From: Alteromonadaceae bacterium | Lineage (GTDB): Bacteria; Pseudomonadota; Gammaproteobacteria; Enterobacterales; Alteromonadaceae | Length of the DNA: 36,341 nucleotides | Assembly (NCBI GenBank): GCA_013216015.1 | Contig: JABSOI010000061.1 | Span: 1 to 36,341, forward strand | Direction: 5' to 3' | Program-made: the position numbers and the translations under genes | Part shown: piece after piece, positions 7,951 through 17,387 of the stretch | How the letters are laid out: every line of letters starts with the position of its first letter | Position numbering within the stretch: position 1 is the first letter of the stretch | The notes under the pieces: generated by a model | Told to the model about the DNA's origin: nothing | The model's database searches: none | Seen by the model: only the letters and a program-made list of their open reading frames with translations

Positions 7951-9441
7951 CTAATGTTTTTCTTCCATTTGTGCAAATACTTCTTTAGTAGAACTTTCAG
8001 CCCCGTTGGTTAGCTGACTAACAATTAAAATAGTTAAAGTACATAAAATAAATCCAGGCACTATTTCATACATCACAGAACTAAGTGATTGACCATCAAT
8101 GCCAATAGGTGCATAAATCCACACCAACACGGTTGCAGCGCCAACAATCATTCCAGCTAACGCACCATTACGGTTCATATTTTTCCAGTATAAACTCAAA
8201 ATAACAACAGGGCCGAATGCTGCGCCAAAACCAGCCCAGGCATTACTGACCAAACTAAGAATAGAACTGTCTCTGTTGTAAGCTAAAAATATTGCAACTA
8301 ACGCAACGAGTAAAACAGACAAACGCCCTACTCTGACTAATTCTTTTTCAGAAGCCTGTTTATTCAAAAAGGCTTGATAAAAGTCACCTGTCAATGAACT
8401 TGACGTTACCAATAACTGCGACGAGATGGTACTCATAATTGCAGCCAATATTGCGGCCAGTAAAAATCCTGAAATAAGAGGGTGAAATAAAACTTGCGAT
8501 AATAAAATGAAGATTGTTTCTGGATCTTGCAAGGTTGTACCTGTTTTAGCGATATAAGCGATACCCACAAAACCAGTAGCTGTCGCCCCAATAATGGTGA
8601 CAATCATCCAGGACATCCCTATATTTCTTGCTGTTGGTATATCTTTAACTGAGCGTATCGCCATAAATCTAACGATAATATGCGGCTGACCAAAATACCC
8701 CAACCCCCATGCCATTGCTGAAATAATCCCCAACAAACTTACGCCACTGAACATATTAAAAAGTTGCGGGTCAATGTTATTGATACTGGCGCTCAATGAA
8801 CTTATCCCACCCACATCGCTCAGGGTTACCCAAGGAACCAGAATGAGTGCAATAAACATAATACAGCCCTGAACAAAGTCAGTTAAACTCACGGCTAAAA
8901 ATCCGCCAAACATGGTATACATCACTACTACACCAGCAGTAACATACAAACCAACTTCATAATTCATCCCAAAAGAGCTTTCAAACAATTTACCGCCGGC
9001 AACGATGCCCGAAGAGGTGTAAAGGGTAAAAAACACAATGATCACCAAGGAAGAAACTAACCTCAGTAAATGCGACTGATCATCAAACCTGTTTTCAAAA
9101 AAATCAGGCAATGTAATGGAATCATTCGCAATTTCCGTATACGTTCTTAATCTTGGTGCTACGATCAAATAATTTAAGAATGCTCCGATAGTTAAGCCAA
9201 CAGCAATCCACAGACTACTTGCTCCATTAATGTACATGGCGCCAGGTAAACCCATTAACATCCAACCACTCATATCTGACGCTCCTGCAGATAGAGCCGC
9301 CACCGATGGACTTAAACTTCGCCCCCCCAACATAAACCCTGAAACATCGCTTGTCGATTTACGATAGGCATATAACCCAATACCTAGCATAACAACAAAA
9401 TAAATAGCTAACGAAAAAAGTGACCCTATTTCCACCCTCAA
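7951..9441 (-). CDS. putP: Sodium/proline symporter
   Basis: This 496-residue inner-membrane protein belongs to the sodium:solute symporter family, with about 13 membrane segments and an N-terminal GIGLYAYRKSTSDVSGFMLG stretch typical of PutP. GASDMSGWMLMGLPGAMY (about 53-70) contains the conserved Asp/Ser residues for Na+ and proline binding in the first core helix, and GYFGQPHIIVRFMAIRS (about 248-264) and SSQLLVTSSSLTGDF (about 339-353) are also PutP-like. The length agrees with E. coli PutP (502). It would import proline with Na+. No putA is visible in the window. The region upstream is shared with the divergently transcribed HDOD gene. Confidence 0.9.
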   Translation of the reverse strand: MRVEIGSLFSLAIYFVVMLGIGLYAYRKSTSDVSGFMLGGRSLSPSVAALSAGASDMSGWMLMGLPGAMYINGASSLWIAVGLTIGAFLNYLIVAPRLRTYTEIANDSITLPDFFENRFDDQSHLLRLVSSLVIIVFFTLYTSSGIVAGGKLFESSFGMNYEVGLYVTAGVVVMYTMFGGFLAVSLTDFVQGCIMFIALILVPWVTLSDVGGISSLSASINNIDPQLFNMFSGVSLLGIISAMAWGLGYFGQPHIIVRFMAIRSVKDIPTARNIGMSWMIVTIIGATATGFVGIAYIAKTGTTLQDPETIFILLSQVLFHPLISGFLLAAILAAIMSTISSQLLVTSSSLTGDFYQAFLNKQASEKELVRVGRLSVLLVALVAIFLAYNRDSSILSLVSNAWAGFGAAFGPVVILSLYWKNMNRNGALAGMIVGAATVLVWIYAPIGIDGQSLSSVMYEIVPGFILCTLTILIVSQLTNGAESSTKEVFAQMEEKH

Positions 9442-9669
9442 CTCCTGAATTTTTTATAATTATTTTAGACATTCTATATAAAACTCAAAAGAATGTACTG
9501 GTTATTTTGCAAAAAATCTGCACTGAAAGGTTTACCTGACTGCAACCCCATATTACTGGTAAATCCCCATACCCTACCAGATATATATATAAAGAATACT
9601 AAATAAATAATGAAAAAATATCCTTTTTCCCATATATTCATAGTAATAAAAGTGTATTTAGGAAGATAT

Positions 9670-10887
9670 ATGTATTTTTACGCGGCGAGGCAGCCAATTT
9701 TAGACATAAACAAAAATTTATGCGCATATGAATTACTATTTAGAGATAGCATAAATAACGTTTTTCCAAATATCGATGAAGATGAAGCTACAAGCAAAAT
9801 GGTCGAAGCCAGTAAATTCAATCTGGGTATATCTGAATTTACCGGCAATAAACCTGCTTACATTAACTTTACGTTAGAGACATTAAGTAGTGGCTACCCT
9901 GAAATGCTATCGACCGATGAATTAGTGGTCGAAATTCTTGAAACAATAAAACCAGGTAAGCGTTTGCTTGCTCTATGTAAAGATTTATACGAAAAAGGCT
10001 ACACGCTTGCACTTGATGATTACGTGCATCAAAAAGTATGGGCACATTTTTACCCCTATATAAAAATCATCAAAATTGATGTGCAACAAACTTCTATTGA
10101 TGAAGTTAAAGAAATTAAAAAAGCAATAGCCAACTACCCCGACATCAAACTTTTAGCTGAAAAAGTTGAAACTCATGAAGAGTACAATCAGGCAATTGAG
10201 CTTGGTTTTGTTTTATTCCAGGGTTTTTTCTTTGCTAAACCGGAAATAGTGAAAACCAAAAGTTTATCACCTTCACAAATGTCAATGGCTGAACTTTTAT
10301 ATGAAACGTCTAAACCGGATCTAGACCTGAGTAATATAACCTCCATATTTGAACGGGATGTCACTTTATCTTATAAACTGTTCAGATATGCAAATTCAGC
10401 AATTTTCAAACGAAACAGTGAAATATCAACGATAAAACAAGCCATTGTCACATTAGGTGCCAGTGAATTAAAACGTTTTCTTCGTTTAATGTTTGCCGCC
10501 AATATAAACCCCGACAAACCTTCTGAATTAATAAAAGTTTCTATGGCACGGGCTAAATTTTGCGAGTTAATGTCTGTTGAAATAAATCCGCCAATTGACA
10601 CCTCAATCGCTTTTTTAACAGGCTTATTATCAGTAATTGATGCGATAGTTGATCAATCATTAGAAACGATTTTAGAAAAACTGCCATTGGCAAAAGAAAT
10701 TAAAGATCCTTTGCTGACCCGCAAAGGTCCTTTGGCCGCGATTATAAAACTAATTGAATTAATGGAACATGCAGACTGGGATAAAACGGCAATCGTGATT
10801 AAAAAATTGGGCTTAGATAAAGAAAAAGTTATCGAATGTCATAACGATGCTTTGGCCTGGGCCGACGAGCAATCAAAACTGACATAG
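9670..10887 (+). CDS. EAL-like/HDOD domain signalling protein (YuxH type)
   Basis: From the start at 9670 the protein has 405 residues. An upstream in-frame ATG at 9610 would add 20 residues (rich in Ile/Val/Tyr) with no family match. AGGAAG just before 9670 and the YuxH-like start MYFYAARQPILD favour the shorter form. Residues 1-200 are an EAL-like domain: ELLFRD replaces the EAL signature and ALDDYV replaces the DDFG loop, so cyclic-di-GMP hydrolysis is doubtful although binding remains possible. Residues about 200-400 are an HDOD domain (SMAELLYETS, SYKLFRYANSA, TLGASELKRFLRLM), a non-catalytic HD-like fold used in regulation. The role is probably in signalling of motility or surface behaviour (inference from the family). 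Confidence 0.82.
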   Translation: MYFYAARQPILDINKNLCAYELLFRDSINNVFPNIDEDEATSKMVEASKFNLGISEFTGNKPAYINFTLETLSSGYPEMLSTDELVVEILETIKPGKRLLALCKDLYEKGYTLALDDYVHQKVWAHFYPYIKIIKIDVQQTSIDEVKEIKKAIANYPDIKLLAEKVETHEEYNQAIELGFVLFQGFFFAKPEIVKTKSLSPSQMSMAELLYETSKPDLDLSNITSIFERDVTLSYKLFRYANSAIFKRNSEISTIKQAIVTLGASELKRFLRLMFAANINPDKPSELIKVSMARAKFCELMSVEINPPIDTSIAFLTGLLSVIDAIVDQSLETILEKLPLAKEIKDPLLTRKGPLAAIIKLIELMEHADWDKTAIVIKKLGLDKEKVIECHNDALAWADEQSKLT

Positions 10888-10939
10888 GGTGAGGCATAGT
10901 TAGAAACAGAGTTAGAAACAGAATTAATGACAGAGCTAG

Positions 10940-10965
10940 ATGGGTAAGCTTGTGCAACTACCCAT
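10940..10965. terminator. Possible bidirectional terminator between convergent genes
   Basis: The 7-bp stem ATGGGTA/TACCCAT encloses a 12-base loop and is followed on plus by TCAATTATTTTG. It lies between the ends of the HDOD gene and galE, where a shared terminator is expected. The T-tract is imperfect. Just upstream (about 10901-10930), GTTAGAAACAGA is tandemly repeated. Confidence 0.4.
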
Positions 10966-11031
10966 TCAATTATTTTGTTAACACTAACTAATACAAATTA
11001 TTTTTCAGTTACTTTTTAGTTATTTTTCAAA

Positions 11032-12045
11032 TTAACTTTCAAAGCCATTTGGATTTTTAGACTGCCAACGCCAGGTATCAGTGATCATTTCTGTTAGATC
11101 ACGTGTTGCTTTCCAATCCAGCAAATTATTTGCTACCGATGCATCAGCATAAACAGTCGCGATATCACCTGCTCTACGCGGCACTATGGTATATGGAATA
11201 TCTTTACCACTTATATCTTTAAAAGTATTCACAATTTCCAAAACCGAAGTACCATTACCTGTACCAATATTAATAGGCTGACAACCTTCAATATCATCCA
11301 GTTTCTGTAATGCCTTCACATGACCCAATGCCAAATCAACAACATGAATATAATCGCGAACGCCTGTGCCGTCTACCGTATCATAATCATCACCAAACAC
11401 TTGCAATTGAGCTAAACGGCCAACAGCCACTTGCGCTACATAAGGCAATAAATTATTTGGTATGCCATTAGGATGTTCACCAATTAAACCAGAGTCGTGA
11501 GCACCAATAGGATTAAAGTAACGTAAACAGGCAATCGACCATTCACTGTCACTTTTTGCTAAATCAAAGAGGATATTTTCCACCATGAGTTTAGTTTGAC
11601 CATAAGGGTTAATCGCAGAGGTTGGCATACTTTCGTCAAGCGGAGATACATTATTTTCACCGTAAACCGTAGCTGAAGAGCTAAATACTAATTTTTTAAC
11701 ATTATGTTTAGCCATAACCTGAAATAAAGTAACAGAACCGGCTACATTATTTTGGTAATAATTTAATGGTATTTGATTAGATTCACCAACCGCTTTTAAA
11801 CCGGCAAAATGGATAACCGCCTCAATATCATTCTGTTCAAAAATAGCATCAAGCGATGCAAAATCGCATATATCCGCTTTAATAAAAGTCACACTTTTAT
11901 CGGTAATTTCTTTAATACGATCTAAAACGACCGTCGATGAATTAGACAAATTATCAGCAATAATAATATCCTGATCAAGCTTTAGCAGTTCTACAACCGT
12001 ATGACTACCAATGTAACCCGTACCACCTGTGATCAACAAACTCAT
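11032..12045 (-). CDS. galE: UDP-glucose 4-epimerase
   Basis: This enzyme interconverts UDP-glucose and UDP-galactose in the cytosol, supplying galactose for surface polysaccharides. The 337-residue length equals the family norm. The NAD-binding glycine motif GGTGYIGSH is at residues 7-15, the catalytic serine lies in FSSSATVYG (121-129) and the YxxxK pair is Y148/K152. Later signatures include RYFNPIGAH and VRDYIHVVDLALGH. A good Shine-Dalgarno sequence (AAGGAAATATT) precedes the ATG. It is the last gene of the minus-strand run that begins with galU. With pgi and galU it covers much of the route from fructose-6-phosphate to UDP-galactose; phosphoglucomutase is missing from the window. Confidence 0.95.
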   Translation of the reverse strand: MSLLITGGTGYIGSHTVVELLKLDQDIIIADNLSNSSTVVLDRIKEITDKSVTFIKADICDFASLDAIFEQNDIEAVIHFAGLKAVGESNQIPLNYYQNNVAGSVTLFQVMAKHNVKKLVFSSSATVYGENNVSPLDESMPTSAINPYGQTKLMVENILFDLAKSDSEWSIACLRYFNPIGAHDSGLIGEHPNGIPNNLLPYVAQVAVGRLAQLQVFGDDYDTVDGTGVRDYIHVVDLALGHVKALQKLDDIEGCQPINIGTGNGTSVLEIVNTFKDISGKDIPYTIVPRRAGDIATVYADASVANNLLDWKATRDLTEMITDTWRWQSKNPNGFES

Positions 12046-12126
12046 AATATTTCCTTAACTTATATGTCTAAGATGTATTTCTAAAAAGTACTTTGATCTT
12101 GTCTCATTTATTTAGTTGCATGCCAT

Positions 12127-13173
12127 TTATTTAGTTTCATAATAAAGCGATACTACTGCGATAAAATCCCCAAGCATTTCTTTCGGTAAATTATTTATAC
12201 CTGCTGCACTCGCACGACCTCCACCAGTTGGAAACTGTACACAAAGTTCATCAGCTCCCTGCTTATTATTCAAAGGCGCTCTTACACTAACAGTATAAGT
12301 ACTATCAGAATTTAATGTCAATACTGCATGTGCTTTGTTTGGAGATTGGTTGGCAAGTTCGTTGCCAAATACGCCACTTATACGTCTTGCCCAAGCTTCA
12401 TCCGCTAACAATACTACTTTACAAATTTCGTTATTAGCTAAAACTTTTGCCGATTTAGCCTTTGCCATGTCACTTTGATATGCTTGTTCAAGTGAAAAAA
12501 ATACAGAATTTTCATCACCGATGAGTTCAAGTGGATCAGAATAATTTAATAGTAATTTAAATAATTGAGCCGGGTCATAGTGTAAATCTTCCACACTTCG
12601 ACCATAACCATTGTAATTGATATAAATACCAAGGGCCGATAACTTATCCTGTTGCTGTTGAGTTAAGCCAATTTTATCAGCCAGCGCTACCGCAGAAGTA
12701 GTCATATTGTCACCAAAAGCAGCAACAACAGCCCAATGTGGGTAAGCATTATTTAAATACTCATTAACCAGCAAACTTGTACAGGTATTTGCATCCGTAT
12801 TTATCAGGGCCGTTAATTGAGCGCTAGTGGGAATATCACCACTTCGATGGTGGTCAACATAGAAAACCTCAACATTATTTTGCAATAAATGATCTAATGC
12901 CGCTTTGTTCTTTTCCATGGATATATCAAGTACGGTGACAGAATTTACAATGGTATTTTTACCACAACTATCTGTTTCACCACAACTATCTGTTCCACCT
13001 TTGTGATCTCCGTCCTTTGGTTTTTCTTTTATAACTAAATCACTTACTTGCTTGAGTAAACTTATATCACGTTTAACACCAGTGATCAGTATTGACTCTT
13101 TCGGTTGCGCCAATCTTAGTTGAACTAGAGCAATAAGACCATCGGCATCACCATTGAAAACATCATAATGCAT
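12127..13173 (-). CDS. DHH-family phosphoesterase, candidate pAp phosphatase or nanoRNase
   Basis: This 348-residue DHH/DHHA1 protein has an N-terminal metal motif NGDADG at 7-12, the naming DHH motif at 107-109 (VDHHRSG) and a C-terminal DHHA1-type motif GGGRASAAG at 317-325, in which arginine stands where NrnA-like proteins have histidine. DHH phosphoesterases are Mn-dependent and split phosphate esters; NrnA-type members degrade very short RNA and also 3'-phosphoadenosine-5'-phosphate (pAp). The gene follows cysC by 26 bp with a strong Shine-Dalgarno (CAGGAGA), so the two are probably co-transcribed. Since pAp is the by-product of PAPS use, pAp removal is an attractive role, but this is inference from context. 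A duplicated 18-bp unit adds a six-residue repeat near residues 60-71. Confidence 0.75.
   Translation of the reverse strand: MHYDVFNGDADGLIALVQLRLAQPKESILITGVKRDISLLKQVSDLVIKEKPKDGDHKGGTDSCGETDSCGKNTIVNSVTVLDISMEKNKAALDHLLQNNVEVFYVDHHRSGDIPTSAQLTALINTDANTCTSLLVNEYLNNAYPHWAVVAAFGDNMTTSAVALADKIGLTQQQQDKLSALGIYINYNGYGRSVEDLHYDPAQLFKLLLNYSDPLELIGDENSVFFSLEQAYQSDMAKAKSAKVLANNEICKVVLLADEAWARRISGVFGNELANQSPNKAHAVLTLNSDSTYTVSVRAPLNNKQGADELCVQFPTGGGRASAAGINNLPKEMLGDFIAVVSLYYETK
12961..12996 (-). repeat. 18-bp tandem duplication inside the DHH gene
   Basis: Two adjacent 18-bp copies (12961-12978 and 12979-12996), nearly identical, encode the repeated hexapeptide Gly-(Gly/Glu)-Thr-Asp-Ser-Cys. This is an in-frame expansion in a Gly/Lys-rich loop between the first and second conserved blocks. 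Confidence 0.85.
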
Positions 13174-13199
13174 AACAATTTCTCCTGGTGTTAATGTGA

Positions 13200-13805
13200 C
13201 TAAATAGATGACACGAATTTTTGCTCAACCAGATAATCAACAATTTGCTCCGCACATTCAAGTATCGACTTCTCGTGGGTTTTAACGTGAATAGCAGGAG
13301 TTGTTGGCACATCGTAACTGGAATCTATGCCAGTAAAATCTTTTATTTCACCGGCACGTGCTTTTTTATAAAGGCCTTTAGGATCTCTTTGTTCACAGAT
13401 TTCAATTGGGGTATCAATATAAACTTCAATAAACTCCCCTGATTCCAATATTTCACTTGCCATCGCCCTATCAGCAGCAAAAGGCGAAATAAATGCCGTT
13501 GAAACAATTAAGCCAGCATCAATAAACAACTTGGCAACTTGACTAATACGACGAATATTTTCAACCCGGTCTTCATCGCTAAAACCTAAATCCCCATTTA
13601 ATCCATGACGAACATTATCACCGTCAAGCAAATAAGTGTGACAACCTCGTTCAAATAATAAAGCATCAACCGCATTGGCTACTGTAGATTTTCCAGAGCC
13701 GCTCAGTCCTGTGTACCATAATAAACATGGTTGCTGCTTTTTAAGCTTAGCCCTGTTTTTTTTGGTGATATGTTGCTCATGCCAGACGGTATTTTCTGTT
13801 TTCAT
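13200..13805 (-). CDS. cysC: Adenylylsulfate (APS) kinase
   Basis: CysC phosphorylates APS with ATP at the 3'-hydroxyl to give PAPS, the second step of sulfate activation. The 201-residue length is normal for the family. The P-loop GLSGSGKST is at 33-41, followed by the typical LDGDNVRHGLNGDLGFSDED segment (about 60-79) and later the ISPF substrate loop and GLYKKARAGEIKDFTGIDS. It lies in the order cysD, cysN, SLC13 permease, cysC, DHH on the minus strand, with 80 bp to the permease gene. Confidence 0.96.
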   Translation of the reverse strand: MKTENTVWHEQHITKKNRAKLKKQQPCLLWYTGLSGSGKSTVANAVDALLFERGCHTYLLDGDNVRHGLNGDLGFSDEDRVENIRRISQVAKLFIDAGLIVSTAFISPFAADRAMASEILESGEFIEVYIDTPIEICEQRDPKGLYKKARAGEIKDFTGIDSSYDVPTTPAIHVKTHEKSILECAEQIVDYLVEQKFVSSI

Positions 13806-13885
13806 GTATAACCTATTATTTGTATGAAAAAGTGTATTTAAAATAGTGTCTAATATTGTGTTTAAAATTATTTTTGAAATGGTGA

Positions 13886-15613
13886 TTAAAAAGGAAAAAC
13901 TCTCGGGATCATAGTCAGCACCACAACGCTATAAGCGATAGAAATGGGTATACCAAATTTAATAAAATCGCTAACTTTATAATTACCCGCATTAAAAACC
14001 ATTACATTGGTTTGATAACCATATGGGCTGATAAAACTGCCACTTGCCGCAAAAGCCACCGCCATAACAAAGGGTAAAGGACTAACATCCAAAGCCAGCG
14101 CAACATTATAAGCAATAGGAAAAACTAATGCAGCAGCGGCATTATTAGTGACTAACTCGGTGATCAATAATGTGATGATGAATATAGCGATAAGCGCAAA
14201 ATAAGTACTTTGACCTTGTAAAACAGATTCAAAACTTGTCGCAAAAAGAGTAGCAATACCACTGTTGTCCATTGCTTTAGCTAAAGTCAGGGCCCCAAGC
14301 ACTATCATCCAAATTTCTAATGGAAAACGACGTTTGATTTCATTAACGGTTAAACAACCTGTGGTAATTAGTAATGCAATATAGAATATTAAACATTTCA
14401 GCAGCGTTAAGCCGGTAAATACTGAAACGGTGACAGTAAGGATAAATCCAAAAACAGTCATTTGATCACGCCAGCCAGACAACATATTATCGGGTTGATG
14501 ACCTGAAAGAATAAAAAAGTTCTTAGTTAAGTTAGTTCGTGAACAAAAATCAGGGCCAACAGCTAAAACCAAAAAATCCCCCGGTTGAATAATAATATCG
14601 CCTAATTTTCCGGATAATGTATCACCCTCACGTCTGATAGCGACAACCGCAGCATCAAATCGAGCTCTAAAACCTGCTGTTTTCAAGCTTTTACCAATTA
14701 CAGCTGAATCTGGTTTAATCAAGACTTCAGACAAATTTTCCCGTAACAAACCATCTTGTTCAGCGTACAGAGACAAACCATCAAACTGCTGCAATATTAA
14801 AACTTTGGAAATATCGCCAGTAAAAATTAATTTATCCTTAGCTTGTAACATTTCATCAGGAGCTACCGGAGAAATTAACCGGCCATTACGAACAACTTCA
14901 ACTAAAAATAAAGAATCTAAATTACGCAAACCATTTTCTTCAATGGTTTTGCCAATTAATTTTGAAGAGTTTGATACTTCAGCCTCCAGCAGATATTCAT
15001 CCGTTTGCAGTGCTGATATTTTCATATCCGGTAGATTTTTCACCTGAATAATAATAATAAACAAGCAAACAACCAAGGCAGAGGCTCCGATAAGAGTGAA
15101 ATCAAAAAACGCTAAACTTTGTTGTCCTTGTTCAATCCACATACTATTCACAATGAGGTTGGTAGAAGTACCAACTAAAGTAAGCGTGCCACCTAATATG
15201 GCCGCATAAGATAAAGGCAGTAATAATTTTCCAGGATTGATTAATGTGTTTTTCTTGATAGTGCCAATCAAAGTGGCAACCACGGCAGTATTATTCATCA
15301 CAGCTGAAGCAATGGCCGCACCTAACAAAGTTTTAATGGTTGACTTAAATCGGGAACCATTAATCATTAAAGCGGAAAGTCGGCGTAACACACTGGTTCG
15401 TTCAAAAGCAAAAGAACAGAGCACTAACAGTAATAAAGTGACTAACCCAGAATTAACTGCATTATTAAGAATATCAGCTGATGTAACAAAAGAAGCAGCT
15501 AAACAAACCAGTGTTGCTCCTGCAAATATACGCTCAGGAATGTGTTGATATTTAAGCAAACCAATAAATGTTGCTAAAAAAACCAATATCATTAACCATT
15601 GCATTACAGACAT
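13886..15613 (-). CDS. SLC13/DASS-family permease with two RCK_C domains, probable sulfate transporter
   Basis: This is a 575-residue inner-membrane transporter. The SLC13 (divalent anion:Na+ symporter) half-repeats carry Asn-Thr signatures: MNNTAVVATLIG (about 105-116) with GTSTNLIV (about 148-155), and NNAAAALVFPIAYN near 490-503. Two soluble TrkA-C (RCK_C) domains sit between the halves (about 205-280 and 290-365), a layout known from bacterial sulfate permeases of this family. Position between cysN and cysC, in the same orientation with gaps of 71 and 80 bp, strongly suggests sodium-driven sulfate uptake feeding ATP sulfurylase (context inference). The RCK_C domains could sense a ligand. 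Confidence 0.85.
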   Translation of the reverse strand: MSVMQWLMILVFLATFIGLLKYQHIPERIFAGATLVCLAASFVTSADILNNAVNSGLVTLLLLVLCSFAFERTSVLRRLSALMINGSRFKSTIKTLLGAAIASAVMNNTAVVATLIGTIKKNTLINPGKLLLPLSYAAILGGTLTLVGTSTNLIVNSMWIEQGQQSLAFFDFTLIGASALVVCLFIIIIQVKNLPDMKISALQTDEYLLEAEVSNSSKLIGKTIEENGLRNLDSLFLVEVVRNGRLISPVAPDEMLQAKDKLIFTGDISKVLILQQFDGLSLYAEQDGLLRENLSEVLIKPDSAVIGKSLKTAGFRARFDAAVVAIRREGDTLSGKLGDIIIQPGDFLVLAVGPDFCSRTNLTKNFFILSGHQPDNMLSGWRDQMTVFGFILTVTVSVFTGLTLLKCLIFYIALLITTGCLTVNEIKRRFPLEIWMIVLGALTLAKAMDNSGIATLFATSFESVLQGQSTYFALIAIFIITLLITELVTNNAAAALVFPIAYNVALALDVSPLPFVMAVAFAASGSFISPYGYQTNVMVFNAGNYKVSDFIKFGIPISIAYSVVVLTMIPRVFPF

Positions 15614-15684
15614 TACATAGCTTCCTTGGTACTCATTGTGATATCAATAAGTAAGTCACTTTTGACACAATCACAAAGGCACAA

Positions 15685-17094
15685 TCACAAAAATTTAGAT
15701 AAATCTCTAGCACCCCAATGAGGGAAGTGCTTACAAACCAATTGATTGAACTCAAGCTCAAATTCTGAGTAACGATGCGCTTGTTGCTCTTCAAGAGCAT
15801 GATTAATCATGCCTGCACCAACAGTAAGATTATTTAACCGATCGATGATGATAAAAGCCCCCGTTGATTTACTTTCGTCATAAGCATCAAAATGCAAAGC
15901 TTCAGCCATATAAAAATCAACCGAACCAATTTCATTTAATGCCAATTGTGAAGCCTCAGTTTTAACCATGGTATTAACATCAACACGATTTTGAATTTTG
16001 GTCACTCGGCCTGTTGTCATTTTGCTGCCGTGTTTAATGTAATATTCACGGCCCGCGTCAAGTTCATCTTCATGCATCCAAACAACTGTGGCATTTAATT
16101 CTTTAGAAGAAGTGGGTAAATTGCCTTTTTTAACAATCATTTCACCACGACTGATATCAATTTCAGTTTCTAACGTCAATGTTACCGCCATGCCCTTATC
16201 AGCACGTTCTATTTCACCTTCAAAAGTTACAATAGACTTAACGGTACTTTCTTTACCTGAAGGCAAAGCAACAATATCATCGCCAACACGGATATGACCT
16301 GAAGCAACTGTACCGGCAAAACCTCTAAAATTAAGATCAGGGCGATTAACATATTGAACTTGATAGCGAAAATCAGTAAACGAATCAACCGTATCAACTT
16401 TAATGGTATTGAGTAATTTCATTAAAGTAGCGCCGGGATACCAAGACATGTGCTCGCTTTCTTCAACAACGTTATCGCCTTTCAGTGCAGAAAGCGGGAC
16501 AAAACGAATATCATCAAAATTTAGCGAATCAGAAAACTTTCGATAATCTTTCTTAATTTGCTGATATCGTTCTTGACTATAATCAACAAGATCCATCTTA
16601 TTCACTGCAACAATGACATGTTTTATACCTAGCAATGAACAAATAAATGAATGACGACGTGTTTGCACTTGCACTCCATGACGAGCGTCGATCAAAATAA
16701 CTGCGATATCGCAGTTAGATGCACCAGTTGCCATATTTCGGGTATATTGCTCATGGCCGGGAGTATCTGCAATAATAAACTTACGTTTGTCGGTAGCAAA
16801 ATAACGGTACGCAACATCAATAGTAATGCCTTGTTCACGTTCCGATTGTAATCCGTCCACTAACAAAGCTAAATCAATCGTATCACCAGTGGTACCAACT
16901 TTTTTACTGTCTTTTTCTATCGCTGCAAGCTGATCTTCAAAGATCATTTTAGAGTCGTGCAATAAACGGCCAATTAATGTGCTTTTACCATCATCAACAC
17001 TACCACAGGTAAAAAAACGTACCATTTCTTTATTTTCATGCTGCTTTAAATACGCTTGAATGTCATTTTCTATTAAGTCTTCTTGATGACTCAT
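15685..17094 (-). CDS. cysN: Sulfate adenylyltransferase subunit 1 (GTPase)
   Basis: CysN is the GTPase partner of CysD; GTP hydrolysis drives formation of APS from ATP and sulfate. The 469-residue length is close to E. coli CysN (475). The elongation-factor-like G domain shows G1 GSVDDGKST at 31-39, G3 [12 protein letters not shown] near 114-125 and G4 NKMD near 169-172, followed by EF-Tu-like beta-barrel domains. No APS-kinase domain is fused; cysC is separate. The gene is preceded not by cysD directly but by a 293-bp gap holding a family B element, although the two subunits normally come from adjacent genes. Its stop lies in a short direct repeat of CACAATCACAAA. Confidence 0.95.
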   Translation of the reverse strand: MSHQEDLIENDIQAYLKQHENKEMVRFFTCGSVDDGKSTLIGRLLHDSKMIFEDQLAAIEKDSKKVGTTGDTIDLALLVDGLQSEREQGITIDVAYRYFATDKRKFIIADTPGHEQYTRNMATGASNCDIAVILIDARHGVQVQTRRHSFICSLLGIKHVIVAVNKMDLVDYSQERYQQIKKDYRKFSDSLNFDDIRFVPLSALKGDNVVEESEHMSWYPGATLMKLLNTIKVDTVDSFTDFRYQVQYVNRPDLNFRGFAGTVASGHIRVGDDIVALPSGKESTVKSIVTFEGEIERADKGMAVTLTLETEIDISRGEMIVKKGNLPTSSKELNATVVWMHEDELDAGREYYIKHGSKMTTGRVTKIQNRVDVNTMVKTEASQLALNEIGSVDFYMAEALHFDAYDESKSTGAFIIIDRLNNLTVGAGMINHALEEQQAHRYSEFELEFNQLVCKHFPHWGARDLSKFL

Positions 17095-17134
17095 TTTCTT
17101 TCCTCTAAAACGATTATATGTTTTATTAACTAAT

Positions 17135-17297
17135 TAGTGTCCGTCCAGAAACGGGGTCGTAGCGAGGGCTTACCAATGACACGAAATGGGCTCTACAAGA
17201 TATAGGAGTTTAGTCATTCTAAATAACACTATCTTGTGGTGCACAGTTCATGTCAGTGGGACGTCCGCAGTAGACATCCGTTTCTGGATAGGCACTA
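17135..17297. mobile_element. Family B MITE-like element between cysD and cysN
   Basis: This 163-bp segment has terminal inverted repeats TAGTGTCCGTCCAGAAACGG at the left and, inverted, TAGTGCCTATCCAGAAACGG at the right. TAATTA occurs on both sides of the GTG...CAC core, a likely target duplication of 5 to 6 bp. A copy in opposite orientation lies at 21596-21757. The centre is itself palindromic (ACAAGATA...TATCTTGT). It has no coding capacity, and no transposase is visible in the window. Confidence 0.85.
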
Positions 17298-17387
17298 ATT
17301 ACATACGATGCACTGATTTATGTATTAACACAGGGAAACCGACCTGACACCACAGGGTGACAATAGTAAAAAGGCCTGGCAGATCTA

